A stretch of 64,000 nt of DNA from Flavobacterium pectinovorum (GCF_022802975.1 NZ_JAFEVZ010000001.1:310001-374000); one strand, 5' to 3'; shown: positions 1 to 10,283, counted from the stretch's first letter. The notes: generated by a model from the sequence alone, not told the origin. A program made the numbers and translations.

Positions 1-3000
1 TTCCCAAAAGATGTAGTGCTGGAAGGTTTTTACTTTGAAGATCAAAAAAAGGATACACTATTGGCAGGAAAACAATTAGAAGTTGACGTTGATTTATTCA
101 AATTGGTAAGCAGTGAGCTCGAAATCAATTCGGTTTCCCTTGAAAATGTAAAAGCGAATATTTCACGAAACAAAGACGGCGTTTTTAATTTTGATTACAT
201 TATAAAAGCGTTTGAATCTAAAGAACCAAAAGCGGAAGATCCTGACAGCAAGCCTTTCAAAATATCCGTTGTAAAAGTAAATCTGGATAATGTTAAATTC
301 AATTTTAAAGATGATTTTTCTAAAAACAATATTCGCGTAAACCTGACGCATTTTGATACGAATTTTAAGAAATTCGATTTGGATAAAATGGATTTTAATA
401 TCCCGAATATAAATCTGAATGGATTAAAATTGGTTTTAGATCAGGATGTTGTAGAGAAAATTGCTGAAGTTTCGATGAAAACCGTAGATACAATTTCGAA
501 GCGAAAAGATTTTAATTTGGATCTCGGAAAAATTAGTCTCTCAAAAATTGATATTTTATACGATAATAAAGATTCAAAACTGAATTCAGGAATTCGTTTG
601 GGCAATCTGAATTTATCGGTAAACAAAATTGATTTAAATAAACAGCTATTAGATTTTGAAACTTTCGAACTTAAAAATTTAAGCGGAAATTTAAGATTAG
701 GTGTCAAAGACAAACAAATTCAGACTCCGAATTTAGATTCAACTGCTATTAAACAATCGGGCTGGAAAGTCAAATTAAAAGAAACCAATATAGAAAATGT
801 TGCTTTTAAATTTGATGATATGCAGTCAAAACTACTTTTAAAAGGAATTGATTACAGTCATTTAGATTTACAGAAATTCAATCTTAAAGCAGAGAAATTA
901 TATTATGGAAATGATACGATTTCGGGAAATATAAAATCACTTGCGGCGAATGAAAAAAGCGGTTTGAATATTCAGTCTTTAAAAACTGATTTTTTCTACG
1001 GACCAAAAACGGCTTATCTGAACAATTTATATTTAAAAACACCGCAGACACTTCTTCAGAATAAAGTTAAAGTAGAGTACCAATCACTTGAAGCGCTTCA
1101 AAAAGATATTGCTAATTTATCAATCGATGCTAATTTAAAAGATTCCAAAATTGGTTTCAAAGACATTTTACTTTTTGTACCTGATCTGCAAAAGGCAAAT
1201 CCGTTTAAAAGTAATCCAAATGCTGTTTTGGCTATCAATGCTCGTGTGAACGGGAAAGTAAAAGATTTGGATATTTCACAGTTTGAAATGAGCGGAATCG
1301 GGACAACAAGAGTTTCGCTTTCCGGAAAAATAAAAGGGCTTCCTGATGCTCAAAAAGCCTATTACGATTTGAATATCAAAAGGATTTCGAGTACTTCAAA
1401 AGATATTTATGCGTTTGTCCCGGCGGGTACAATTCCTGCGACTATTCAAATTCCTTCGCAGCTAAATTTACAAGGAAAATTCAAAGGTTCAGTTCAGAAT
1501 TTCAAAACAAACTTGGCTTTAAACAGTAGTTTTGGAAATGTAAAAGTCGATGCTTTATTTGATCAGCGTATTAAAAAAAGAGAGAAATATGATGCAACCG
1601 TTTATTTAATGAATTTTGATTTAGGCAGATTAATTAAAAATGATTCAATAGGAAAAATTACGCTTAAAGCGAAAGTAAAAGGAAATGGTTTAGATCCAAA
1701 AACGGCAAATGCAGCAATTGACGGATTAGTTCAAAAAGCGGTTTTTAACCGATATACTTATAAAGATTTAGCCTTAAAAGGAAATATCGCAAACGGATCT
1801 TTTGCCATAAAATCCGGAATGAAAGATCCAAATTTGAATTTTGATTTGACTGCAAGCGGGAATACGCAGAAAAAATATCCTTCAATAAAATTAAAAATGA
1901 ATCTGGATATTGCCGATTTGGAAAAGTTGAATCTTCATGCGGGACCAATGAAACTAAGAGGAAATATAGATGCTGATGTGGCTGATAGCAATCCCGATTT
2001 TTTAAATGGAAAAGTATTTCTGTCCAACATTCAGATCTTGCAGGACAATGAACCAATTGTTTTAGATTCGGTTCGCGTAATTGCTTTTTCAGATAACACG
2101 CGAAACAATATTAAAATTTCATCTCAGTTTATAAAAGCTGAAGTTGATGGAAAATACAAATTGACAACTTTGACATCGGCAATAAAAAAATCATTGTCTA
2201 AATATATTGATCTGAAAAATCCGAAAGTGAACGGAGAATCAGACGAGCAAAGACTGGCTTTCACCATTTCTGTTGATAATGACCCGATTTTGTTTAAACT
2301 GATTCCGAAACTGACAGGTTTGGAGCCTCTTAAAATTACCGGAAAATATAATAATGTAACCGATTCTTTAGAAATAAAAGGAACCATTCCGAGAATTGTT
2401 TACGCAGAAAATACAATTGCTGATGGAAAAATAAATATTGAGGCTAAAGAAAATGCATTGGAATATTTGATTTCTGTTGCTACAATTGAAAGCGGTTCGT
2501 TGAAAATCCCGTTTACAAGCTTATCAGGAAAAGTAGAAAATAATATTTTGGATTATGCACTCGAAGTAAAAGATGCAAAAGACAAACAACAGTATTTCGT
2601 TGGCGGTGAATTTAAGGCCGAAGATTCAAAAAATATCTTCAAAATCGATGCAGAAAATTTCGTTTTAAATTATGAGAAGTGGAATATCGATCCTGAAAAT
2701 GCAGTTGAATTGGGTAAAAATCAATTGTATGTCAACAAATTTTTTCTGGAAAATGCAGGCAATGAATTAAAGATTCAGTCGCAGGGAACTCAGAATAATG
2801 CTCCGATTCAGGTTGATTTTGCCAATTTCAAAATAGAAACCATCATGAATATTGTCAAAAAAGACAAATTGCTGATGCAGGGTTTGATTAACGGAAACGC
2901 AGTGGTCGAAAATGTAATGACAAATCCAACTTTTACTTCTGATCTAAAAATTGATGATTTTACTTTTAAAGGCGAAAAAGTAGGCGATTTAGAAATAAAA

Positions 3001-4902
3001 GTAGACAATAAAACAGCCAATTTGCTTGCCGCCAACGTTCAGCTGAGTGACGAAGGAAATGATGTGAATCTTACAGGTGATTATGCAATTACAGCAGGAA
3101 CTTTTGATTTTGATGTTGCAATAAATAAACTCAATATAAAAAGTATCCAGGGTTTCAGTATGGATAACATTTCTGACGGAACCGGTTATTTGTCAGGAAA
3201 TTTTAAAATTCAGGGTACTGCCGCTGCGCCTAAAATTAATGGAGAACTTAATTTTAATGATGCCGCTTTCAGAGTTACACAGCTAAATTCTTATTTTAAA
3301 ACAAATCAGGAAAAAATCACTTTTGATAATGGTACCATCACTTTTGACAAGTTTACGTTTCAGGATGAGAACGATAACGAATTGTCACTTGATGGTACAA
3401 TTCAGTCACCTGATTTTAGGAAATATAATTTTGGATTAACCATTACTGCTGACGATTTTAGAGCGATACATTCTAAAGCCGCTGACAATGATTTGTTTTA
3501 CGGAGATTTGTTTTTGGATACCAAACTAAATGTAAAAGGAACATTAGAAAATCCTGTGATTGGCGGTACTATTAAAGTAAATAAAGAAACAAAGTTTACG
3601 GTCGTTTTACCGCAGTCAGATCCTTCAATTGCTGATAGAGAAGGTATTGTAGAATTTGTTGACGAAGACAATCAATATTTGAGACAAACTGCTGAAATGG
3701 AGAAAAAACTAAATCAGGCCCAATTAATTGGAATGGATGTCAGCGTTGCTATTTCGATTGATAAAGAAGCAGAACTTACCCTGATTATCGATAAAGGAAA
3801 CGGTGATTACCTGAATCTGAAAGGTGAAGCACAATTGACAGGTGGAATTGATCCTTCGGGAAAAACAACTTTGACAGGTAAGTATGAATTTACAGGCGGA
3901 GCCTATGAAATGAATTTCAACATGATTCGTCGAAAATTTAATATTCAAAAGGGCAGTTCTATTATATGGAACGGTGAGCCGACAATGGCAAGTTTGAATA
4001 TTACGGCAATTTATAATGTGAATACCGCACCGATTGATTTGCTTGGAAATCAGTTAGGGGATAAATCTCCGGCCGAAAAAAATACTTATAAACAAAAAAT
4101 ACCGTTTGAGACACATTTAAAAATGAATGGCGAATTATTAAAGCCCGAAATCACTTTTGATATTGTACTTCCGGAAGGTAATTATGGGGTTTCTTCGAAT
4201 GTTGTAGACATGGCCCGTACAAAACTGGAACAATTGAGACAAGAGCCGGCTGAGTTGAATAAACAGGTTTTTGCACTTTTATTACTGAACAGATTTATTG
4301 GCGAAAATCCATTTGCGAGCGAAAGCGGCGGTACAAATGCAGAATCGTTGGCCAGACAAAGTGTGAGTAAAATACTTTCGCAGCAATTGAATGACTTTGC
4401 AGGAGAATTAATCAGTGGTGTTCAATTGGAATTTGATTTGGAATCCACCGAAGATTACACCACCGGAACCATGGAAAACAGAACCGATTTGAATGTTGGT
4501 GTTTCTAAAAAACTTTTAGATGATCGTTTGAAAGTAACTGTTGGAAGCAGTTTTGCGGTCGAAGGCCAGGAACGTGCCAACGAGGAAAGTACCAATATTG
4601 CCGGTGATGTGGCGCTAGATTATCAGCTTACCAAAGACGGCCGATATATGCTTCGGGCTTATAGAAAAAATCAATATCAGGTAGCGGTAGAAGGTCAGGT
4701 AATCGAAACCGGAATAGCTTTTATAATTACGATGAGTTACAATAAATTCCGTGAACTTTTTCATCGAAGTGCCAAAGAAAAAGAAATAATACAAGAAGAA
4801 AGACTTCGAAAGGAAAGAAAAAAACAGAAGGACAAAGAAGCAAAGGAAAAAGAGGATTTACAGGAAGAAAATCAAATCGAAGGAAATGAAATTAAGACAT
4901 AA
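1..4902 (+). CDS. tamB: TamB-family translocation/assembly protein, 5' end cut by window edge
   Basis: The reading frame is open from base 1 (a GTG at 16 is only an internal codon), so the true start lies outside the window; about 1630 residues are visible. It is a long beta-rich AsmA/TamB-like protein. The last ~400 residues before the tail match the conserved TamB (DUF490) C-terminal domain. In other bacteria TamB spans the periplasm and works with an Omp85 partner in outer-membrane protein or lipid delivery. The next gene is exactly such a partner, and the two overlap slightly. Unusually, the protein ends in a ~45-residue Lys/Glu-rich tail after residue ~1580 instead of stopping at the DUF490 domain. 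Family call is firm; substrate is unknown. Confidence 0.88.
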   Translation, partial: FPKDVVLEGFYFEDQKKDTLLAGKQLEVDVDLFKLVSSELEINSVSLENVKANISRNKDGVFNFDYIIKAFESKEPKAEDPDSKPFKISVVKVNLDNVKFNFKDDFSKNNIRVNLTHFDTNFKKFDLDKMDFNIPNINLNGLKLVLDQDVVEKIAEVSMKTVDTISKRKDFNLDLGKISLSKIDILYDNKDSKLNSGIRLGNLNLSVNKIDLNKQLLDFETFELKNLSGNLRLGVKDKQIQTPNLDSTAIKQSGWKVKLKETNIENVAFKFDDMQSKLLLKGIDYSHLDLQKFNLKAEKLYYGNDTISGNIKSLAANEKSGLNIQSLKTDFFYGPKTAYLNNLYLKTPQTLLQNKVKVEYQSLEALQKDIANLSIDANLKDSKIGFKDILLFVPDLQKANPFKSNPNAVLAINARVNGKVKDLDISQFEMSGIGTTRVSLSGKIKGLPDAQKAYYDLNIKRISSTSKDIYAFVPAGTIPATIQIPSQLNLQGKFKGSVQNFKTNLALNSSFGNVKVDALFDQRIKKREKYDATVYLMNFDLGRLIKNDSIGKITLKAKVKGNGLDPKTANAAIDGLVQKAVFNRYTYKDLALKGNIANGSFAIKSGMKDPNLNFDLTASGNTQKKYPSIKLKMNLDIADLEKLNLHAGPMKLRGNIDADVADSNPDFLNGKVFLSNIQILQDNEPIVLDSVRVIAFSDNTRNNIKISSQFIKAEVDGKYKLTTLTSAIKKSLSKYIDLKNPKVNGESDEQRLAFTISVDNDPILFKLIPKLTGLEPLKITGKYNNVTDSLEIKGTIPRIVYAENTIADGKINIEAKENALEYLISVATIESGSLKIPFTSLSGKVENNILDYALEVKDAKDKQQYFVGGEFKAEDSKNIFKIDAENFVLNYEKWNIDPENAVELGKNQLYVNKFFLENAGNELKIQSQGTQNNAPIQVDFANFKIETIMNIVKKDKLLMQGLINGNAVVENVMTNPTFTSDLKIDDFTFKGEKVGDLEIKVDNKTANLLAANVQLSDEGNDVNLTGDYAITAGTFDFDVAINKLNIKSIQGFSMDNISDGTGYLSGNFKIQGTAAAPKINGELNFNDAAFRVTQLNSYFKTNQEKITFDNGTITFDKFTFQDENDNELSLDGTIQSPDFRKYNFGLTITADDFRAIHSKAADNDLFYGDLFLDTKLNVKGTLENPVIGGTIKVNKETKFTVVLPQSDPSIADREGIVEFVDEDNQYLRQTAEMEKKLNQAQLIGMDVSVAISIDKEAELTLIIDKGNGDYLNLKGEAQLTGGIDPSGKTTLTGKYEFTGGAYEMNFNMIRRKFNIQKGSSIIWNGEPTMASLNITAIYNVNTAPIDLLGNQLGDKSPAEKNTYKQKIPFETHLKMNGELLKPEITFDIVLPEGNYGVSSNVVDMARTKLEQLRQEPAELNKQVFALLLLNRFIGENPFASESGGTNAESLARQSVSKILSQQLNDFAGELISGVQLEFDLESTEDYTTGTMENRTDLNVGVSKKLLDDRLKVTVGSSFAVEGQERANEESTNIAGDVALDYQLTKDGRYMLRAYRKNQYQVAVEGQVIETGIAFIITMSYNKFRELFHRSAKEKEIIQEERLRKERKKQKDKEAKEKEDLQEENQIEGNEIKT

Positions 4903-4921
4903 AAATAGGAGAAACTGCTAT

Positions 4922-7204
4922 ATGAAATATTGTGTTGCGTTATCGATATTTTTTGTTTTTGGATGCAGCAATACCAAATATTTGCCGGAAGGAGAACTAT
5001 TGTACACGGGCGGTTCTGTAAAAGTTGAAGATTCAGTTATTAAAAAGAAAGATCGTAAAGCATTAGAAAAAGAACTGGAAGGACTCCTTCGTCCAAAACC
5101 CAATAAACAATTTTTGGGGCTTCGTCCGAAATTATGGATTTACAATATTGCCGGTCAACCTAAAAAAGAAAAAGGATTCAGATATTGGCTTCGAACAAAA
5201 GTAGGCGAAGAACCTGTACTCTTTAGCAAAGTCGATTTAGATTATAATGCTTCCGTTTTAAGAAATTTTACCGAAAACAAAGGCTATTTCAAAACCCGGA
5301 TAAGCGCTGATTCTACAGTTCGAAACAAGAGAGCCACGGCAGAATATATTGTAGTGCCCAAAAAACAATACATCATTAAAAGCGTTACTTTTCCGGATGA
5401 TTCATTGGCAATGTCCAGAATTATTGGACGATCAAGCCGAAGAAGTTTATTGAAAGTTGGAAATCCTTATGATCTGGATCTCATAAAAGCCGAAAGAGAA
5501 CGAATCGACGCAAGACTGAAAGAACGCGGCTATTACTATTTTAATCCCGATTATATTTTAGCAAAAGTAGATAGCAGCAAAGGCGATCATGAAGTAAAAA
5601 TCAGACTGGTAATCAAAGACGATGCACCACCAAAAGCGCTTACCTCTTATAAAATTGATAAAATTTTTGTTTATCCAAATTTCTCCATTTCAAAAGACAG
5701 TGTAAAATACAAGCCCGAAGATGTGGTGCAGTACAAAGATTTTACAATTATTGACACGGCAGATACATTTAAACCAAGAGTTTTTGACCGAACAATATAT
5801 TTTAAAAAAGGGGATTTGTACAACCGAAAAGACCATAATCTGACTTTAAACCGATTTGTAAATCTGGGTACATTTAGTTTTGTAAAAAATGAATTTAAAC
5901 CTTCAGATAGTTTGCCAAAGACCTTAGATTCTTATTATTATCTGACGCTTTTGCCGAAGAAATTTATTAGAGTGGAGGTTTTGGGAAAAACAAATTCGGC
6001 AAGTTATACCGGAACTGAAATTAATGTTAATTGGAACAACAGGAATTTATTCAGAGGTGCCGAATTATTGACAGTTTCTGTTTTTGGCGGAGCCGATTTT
6101 CAGCTTTCAGGAGCGAATAATGGCAAAAATATTTACAGATTAGGAACAGAAACGAGTTTAACCTGGCCAAGATTTATTGTGCCATTTTTTCATGTAGAAG
6201 GTTCCAGTGAATATATCCCAAGAACAAAAGCAGCTGTAAGATATGAATATCAAAATAGGACGCAATTGTATGCTTTAAATTCATTCAAAGGTTCATTTGG
6301 TTATTTGTGGAAAGAAAATGTTCGTAAAGAACATCAGCTTAACGTGTTTGATATTACTTATGTCAGTCCCAATCATGTCACACAAGAATATCTTGATGAT
6401 ATTAAAGAAGATGAGACATTAGGAAAAGTAATTGAAAAGCAATTGATTTTTGGGCCAACATATTCCTATACATTCACCAATACGATGCAGAAACGTAAAA
6501 AAAATACTTTTTACTTTAATGGAGAATTAGATTTGGCCGGAAATGTAACGGGTTTGATTTCAGGTGCAAATGTAAAAAAGAACGATACAAAAGAAATATT
6601 TGATGTTCCGTTTAGTCAATATGCGAAACTCAAAACTGATTTCAGACATTATTTGAAATTGAGTAAAGAAAGTGAATTGGCCAGTCGGATCATTGTAGGT
6701 CTTGGATTGCCATATGGAAATTCTGCTATTTTGCCAACATCTAAACAGTTTGTGGTGGGAGGAACAAATAGTATCAGGGCTTTTAGGGCGAGATCCATTG
6801 GCCCCGGAAGTTATTTCAATACAGTGACAACAAATAATTATCTGCCGGACCAATCAGGAGATTTAAAATTAGAATTCAGTACCGAATATCGAGCGAAGCT
6901 TTTTAGCATCGTAAGAGGAGCTGCATTTATTGATGCCGGAAATATTTGGCTTGTAAACGCAGATCCAAATAAACCCGGTGCGGAGTTTTCTAAAGATTTT
7001 ATGAAAGAAATTGCGGTAGGTGCCGGAGTTGGTTTGCGATTTGATGTTTCTTTCTTTATTTTACGTACAGATTTAGCATTTCCACTCCGAAAACCTTATT
7101 TACCAGAAGGCGAGCGATGGGTAATTAAGGATATTGATTTTGGAAGCGGATCATGGAGAAAAGAAAATCTGATTTTAAATATTGCGATTGGTTATCCTTT
7201 TTAG
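4922..7204 (+). CDS. tamL: TamL-like outer-membrane Omp85 lipoprotein (TamA/BamA family)
   Basis: About 760 residues. I prefer the ATG at 4922 over the upstream in-frame ATG at 4886, because it gives a compact lipoprotein signal (MKYCVALSIFFVFGC, lipobox Cys15), whereas the longer form adds a 12-residue charged leader. POTRA-type repeats fill roughly residues 25-330, and the C-terminal half is an Omp85 16-strand barrel with a conserved GGTNSIRAFRARSIGPGSY stretch. Lipidated TamA homologues are the known Bacteroidota form (TamL). It follows tamB directly, so the pair is probably one transcript and one envelope-spanning machine. A second BamA-type role cannot be excluded from sequence alone. 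Confidence 0.87.
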   Translation: MKYCVALSIFFVFGCSNTKYLPEGELLYTGGSVKVEDSVIKKKDRKALEKELEGLLRPKPNKQFLGLRPKLWIYNIAGQPKKEKGFRYWLRTKVGEEPVLFSKVDLDYNASVLRNFTENKGYFKTRISADSTVRNKRATAEYIVVPKKQYIIKSVTFPDDSLAMSRIIGRSSRRSLLKVGNPYDLDLIKAERERIDARLKERGYYYFNPDYILAKVDSSKGDHEVKIRLVIKDDAPPKALTSYKIDKIFVYPNFSISKDSVKYKPEDVVQYKDFTIIDTADTFKPRVFDRTIYFKKGDLYNRKDHNLTLNRFVNLGTFSFVKNEFKPSDSLPKTLDSYYYLTLLPKKFIRVEVLGKTNSASYTGTEINVNWNNRNLFRGAELLTVSVFGGADFQLSGANNGKNIYRLGTETSLTWPRFIVPFFHVEGSSEYIPRTKAAVRYEYQNRTQLYALNSFKGSFGYLWKENVRKEHQLNVFDITYVSPNHVTQEYLDDIKEDETLGKVIEKQLIFGPTYSYTFTNTMQKRKKNTFYFNGELDLAGNVTGLISGANVKKNDTKEIFDVPFSQYAKLKTDFRHYLKLSKESELASRIIVGLGLPYGNSAILPTSKQFVVGGTNSIRAFRARSIGPGSYFNTVTTNNYLPDQSGDLKLEFSTEYRAKLFSIVRGAAFIDAGNIWLVNADPNKPGAEFSKDFMKEIAVGAGVGLRFDVSFFILRTDLAFPLRKPYLPEGERWVIKDIDFGSGSWRKENLILNIAIGYPF

Positions 7205-7281
7205 AATTTTTGGGTATCTGTAAGTTTTCAATTGAAAATGAAGTTATTTAGATAAATAATTTTTCTCATTAATATAAACTT

Positions 7282-7289
7282 TATCTTTG
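7282..7289 (+). promoter_or_regulatory. Bacteroidota -7 promoter element (TATCTTTG)
   Basis: TATCTTTG matches the TAnnTTTG -7 consensus and lies 18 bases before the Fic-gene ATG, giving a very short leader. No clear TTG -33 element is seen at the right distance. Confidence 0.5.
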
Positions 7290-7307
7290 TGTCATAACTG
7301 CTTTTTA

Positions 7308-8078
7308 ATGAAAATAATTCCGGAAATACTTTTAGAAGAATATAAAAAAAACTTTCCTTTAGGATTAGAAGAAAAATTTGAAGCACTTTGTGATGCCGAA
7401 ATTTCGAATAATTCGTTTAGTTTTTATACTTCTGTTGCTTCTGTGTTTTCCAGTAAAATAGAAGGAGAAGAAATAGAATTGAATTCTTATATAAATCATA
7501 AACGATTTGGCATAGAATTTTTACCTGATTATACTAAAAAAATAGACGATTTATATGATGCTTATTCTTTTGCTAAGTCCAATTTTTTAGATAAAAAAAA
7601 TATTTCTGAGGCTCATAAATTACTAAGTAAAAATATTGTTGCAAAACAATTACAAGGCAAACATCGTATTCAGAATATGTTTATTACTACTGATGATGGT
7701 AAAATTGAATATGTTGCTACAATTCCGCAAGAAGTAAATGCTGAGATGAATAAGTTTTATGAAGATGTGGCACATTTATTAAAGATGAAATTGAGTTTCA
7801 TTGAAGTTTTTTACTTTGCCAGCTTTCTTCATTTAGTTTTCGTTAAAATACATCCTTGGAATGATGGTAACGGACGGACTGGAAGATTACTTGAAAAATG
7901 GTTTTTATCTGAAAAGCTAGGAGAAAAAGCATGGTTTATTCAAAGTGAGAAAAATTATTATCAGAATCATCAATTATATTATAACAATTTAAGGATTTTG
8001 GGTTTCGAATATGAATCATTAGATTATTCGAAAGCACTGTCTTTTTTGAAAATGCTGCCTCAGTCTTTATTTTTGTAG
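7308..8078 (+). CDS. Fic-domain protein, probable AMP-transferase
   Basis: About 256 residues from the ATG at 7308; a TTG 21 bases upstream is in frame but would overlap the promoter. The Fic active-site loop is HPWNDGNGRTGR (residues 182-193), with the catalytic His and the phosphate-binding GNGR. Near the N-terminus SSKIEG (48-53) fits the (S/T)xxxE(G/N) inhibitory helix, so this is a class II, self-inhibited Fic enzyme. Fic enzymes usually transfer AMP to Ser/Thr/Tyr of a target protein. No separate antitoxin gene is adjacent, as expected when inhibition is built in. The target cannot be told from sequence. Confidence 0.85.
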   Translation: MKIIPEILLEEYKKNFPLGLEEKFEALCDAEISNNSFSFYTSVASVFSSKIEGEEIELNSYINHKRFGIEFLPDYTKKIDDLYDAYSFAKSNFLDKKNISEAHKLLSKNIVAKQLQGKHRIQNMFITTDDGKIEYVATIPQEVNAEMNKFYEDVAHLLKMKLSFIEVFYFASFLHLVFVKIHPWNDGNGRTGRLLEKWFLSEKLGEKAWFIQSEKNYYQNHQLYYNNLRILGFEYESLDYSKALSFLKMLPQSLFL

Positions 8079-8096
8079 ATTAAAAATTACAACTCC

Positions 8097-8579
8097 ATGA
8101 CTTTTACCGCTATAGATTTTGAAACAGCAACAGCCTATCATCCATGTTCTGTTGGGATAGTGACTGTTGAAAACGGAATTATTACAGATGAGTTTGTTAC
8201 TTTAATCAAACCACCCAATAATGAATATAATCCTTATACAATTCAGGTTCACGGGATATATCCGCGAGATACCATAAATGCAAAAACTTTTTTGCAGGTT
8301 TATCCCGAAATTGAAAAACGTTTAAAAAACAGGGTAGTAGTAGCGCATAACGAAAGTTTTGATCGTAATGTTTTAATTAAGACAATGGCTATTAATGGAC
8401 TCCATTACGAAGATTTGAATATTGCCAACAGGTGGGAATGTACCGTAAAAATCTACAAGGCTAAAGGAATAAAACCCACAAAACTAAGTGATTGCTGCAG
8501 AGAAATGAAAATTCAGCTGAATCATCATGAAGCATTGTCTGATGCGAGAGCTTGTGCTAAATTATATTTAATGAAATGA
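8097..8579 (+). CDS. DEDDh-type 3'-5' exonuclease (DnaQ-like)
   Basis: 160 residues, only the exonuclease domain. Exo I is DFETA near the N-terminus, Exo II has HNESFDRNVL around residue 94, and Exo III is HEALSDARA near residue 142 with the catalytic His and Asp, so all acidic ligands are present. This resembles small stand-alone epsilon-like exonucleases (often with a BRCT partner in other species) rather than the polymerase III proofreading subunit. It starts 18 bases after the Fic gene and may be cotranscribed with it. Substrate (DNA or RNA) is not determined. Confidence 0.85.
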   Translation: MTFTAIDFETATAYHPCSVGIVTVENGIITDEFVTLIKPPNNEYNPYTIQVHGIYPRDTINAKTFLQVYPEIEKRLKNRVVVAHNESFDRNVLIKTMAINGLHYEDLNIANRWECTVKIYKAKGIKPTKLSDCCREMKIQLNHHEALSDARACAKLYLMK

Positions 8580-8669
8580 TTTTCTTTAATTTAACTTATT
8601 TTTTTGTAATATTAATACTATTTTTTGTACTTTTAAAATATTGTAAAAATCAATATAAAAGTCTAAAAA

Positions 8670-9941
8670 ATGAAAGAAGATTTCCTTCATTATCTCTGGA
8701 AGTTTAAAAAATTTGACACTCTCAATTTGAAAACAGAAAATGAGGAAGATGTTACGATTATTAACACCGGAAATTATTTAGAAATTGCCGGACCTGATTT
8801 TTTTAATGCGCAGATAAAAATTGGAAACCAAAAATGGGCAGGAAATGTTGAAATGCATTTAAAAGCTTCAGACTGGTATTTACACCTTCATGAAAAAGAT
8901 ACAGCTTATGAAAATGTTATTTTGCATGTTGTCTGGGAATATGATGCAGATATTTACAGACAAAATAATACAGAAATTCCGGTATTGGTTTTAAAGAAAT
9001 ATGTGTCATCTGAAACGGTTTCAAATTATAATAATCTGAAGTCACCTAAATCATGGATATATTGCGAAAAACAAATTTCCCAAATTCAAGGATTTGTTTT
9101 TAAAAATTGGCAGGAACGTTTGTTTTTTGAGCGTTTGGAAAGAAAGTCACAAATTATTTATGATTTACTTAAAGAAACCAATCAGGATTGGGAAGCGGTT
9201 TTATTTTGTTTGTTAGCAAAGAATTTTGGATTAAATACTAACGGAAATTCATTTTTGCAATTGGCAAAAGCAATTCCGTTTTCAATTATTCGAAAAGAAA
9301 GTTTTGAAGCAGAAAATCTGGAAGCCTTATTTTTTGGAGCTTCAGGCTTATTAGATTTTGATAAAGAAGATGTTTATTTTAAGGACTTGAAATTTAGGTA
9401 TTTTTATCTTTTGCATAAATATCAGATCGAAAAAATTTATGCAGAACCGGTCCATTTTTTTAAGCACCGCCCGGATAATTTCCCAACGATTCGTCTTTCG
9501 CAATTAGCAGGCTTATATCATCAGCATCAAAACTTATTTTCTAAAATTATTGAATTGAAATCTATTGATAGTATTTATAAAGTATTTAATATTTCAACCA
9601 GTTTATATTGGCAAAATCATTATCAATTTGACAAGGAAAGTACAAAGAAAACAAAATCATTATCTAATTCATTTATAGATTTATTGGTTATAAACACCAT
9701 TATTCCTTTACAATTTGCTTATGCCAAAACTGTAGACGAATCAATTGCAGAAGATTTAATTTCGATTTTGAACGATATAAATCCAGAGAGAAACTCAATT
9801 ATCGATAAATTTAAATCTTTTGGAATTTCTTCAGAAAATGCTTTTGAAACACAGTCTTTACTACAGCTTAAAAGTCAATATTGTGATGTTAACGGTTGTA
9901 TGAAATGTGCAGTTGGGATAGAGTTGTTAAAAAACAATTAG
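8670..9941 (+). CDS. DUF2851 family protein
   Basis: 423 residues, matching the full length of the DUF2851 family typical of Bacteroidota. Conserved features include the N-terminal GPDFFNAQIKIG and GNVEMHLKASDW stretches and a Cys-rich end (CDVNGCMKCAVG) that could bind metal. No signal peptide or membrane segment is seen, so it should be cytoplasmic. The function of the family is unknown to me, and the neighbours do not suggest one. Confidence 0.8.
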   Translation: MKEDFLHYLWKFKKFDTLNLKTENEEDVTIINTGNYLEIAGPDFFNAQIKIGNQKWAGNVEMHLKASDWYLHLHEKDTAYENVILHVVWEYDADIYRQNNTEIPVLVLKKYVSSETVSNYNNLKSPKSWIYCEKQISQIQGFVFKNWQERLFFERLERKSQIIYDLLKETNQDWEAVLFCLLAKNFGLNTNGNSFLQLAKAIPFSIIRKESFEAENLEALFFGASGLLDFDKEDVYFKDLKFRYFYLLHKYQIEKIYAEPVHFFKHRPDNFPTIRLSQLAGLYHQHQNLFSKIIELKSIDSIYKVFNISTSLYWQNHYQFDKESTKKTKSLSNSFIDLLVINTIIPLQFAYAKTVDESIAEDLISILNDINPERNSIIDKFKSFGISSENAFETQSLLQLKSQYCDVNGCMKCAVGIELLKNN

Positions 9942-9966
9942 AAAATAGGTTAACTGTATAATTTTG

Positions 9967-9974
9967 TATTTTTG
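9967..9974 (+). promoter_or_regulatory. -7 promoter element (TATTTTTG)
   Basis: TATTTTTG fits TAnnTTTG, 21 bases before the PspC-like ATG and just after the stop of the previous gene, so the small gene probably has its own promoter. Confidence 0.4.
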
Positions 9975-9995
9975 TCCATAATTAATACTTAAAAG

Positions 9996-10223
9996 ATGTC
10001 ACTAATTTTAAAATTGAAATTCTTTTTCGAAAAATACGGTTTTCATGTTTCATCCAGATTAGCAGATAAACTGGGAATGCGTGTAACCAGTGTACGATTA
10101 TTTTTTATTTACATTTCATTTGTTACAGCTGGTTTGGGTTTTGGAGTTTATCTGACTTTAGCTTTTTGGATTAGGCTGAAAGATTTAATTCGGGCAAAAC
10201 GAACATCCGTTTTTGACTTGTAA
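9996..10223 (+). CDS. PspC-domain small membrane protein
   Basis: 75 residues. The layout is that of a PspC domain: a short amphipathic segment, the GMRVTSVRLFFIYISF stretch, and one hydrophobic segment (about residues 34-57) followed by a basic tail. PspC proteins sense envelope stress in the phage-shock response of other bacteria, but short free-standing copies in Bacteroidota have no established role. No pspA or pspB neighbour is present. Confidence 0.65.
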   Translation: MSLILKLKFFFEKYGFHVSSRLADKLGMRVTSVRLFFIYISFVTAGLGFGVYLTLAFWIRLKDLIRAKRTSVFDL

Positions 10224-10240
10224 TTTAGTTAAAACATAAA

Positions 10241-10283
10241 AAAAGGATCAGAAAGTAAATTGTTTACTTCTGATCCTTTTTTG
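10241..10283. terminator. Bidirectional intrinsic terminator
   Basis: Stem with GGATCAG on the left and CTGATCC on the right, extended by AGTAAA/TTTACT around a short loop, with an A-run before and a T-run after. It lies between two convergent genes and can serve both strands. Confidence 0.85.

Noticed and set aside
4886..4921. Upstream start for the TamL gene
   Set aside because: Adds a charged 12-residue leader before an otherwise perfect lipoprotein signal; start at 4922 preferred.
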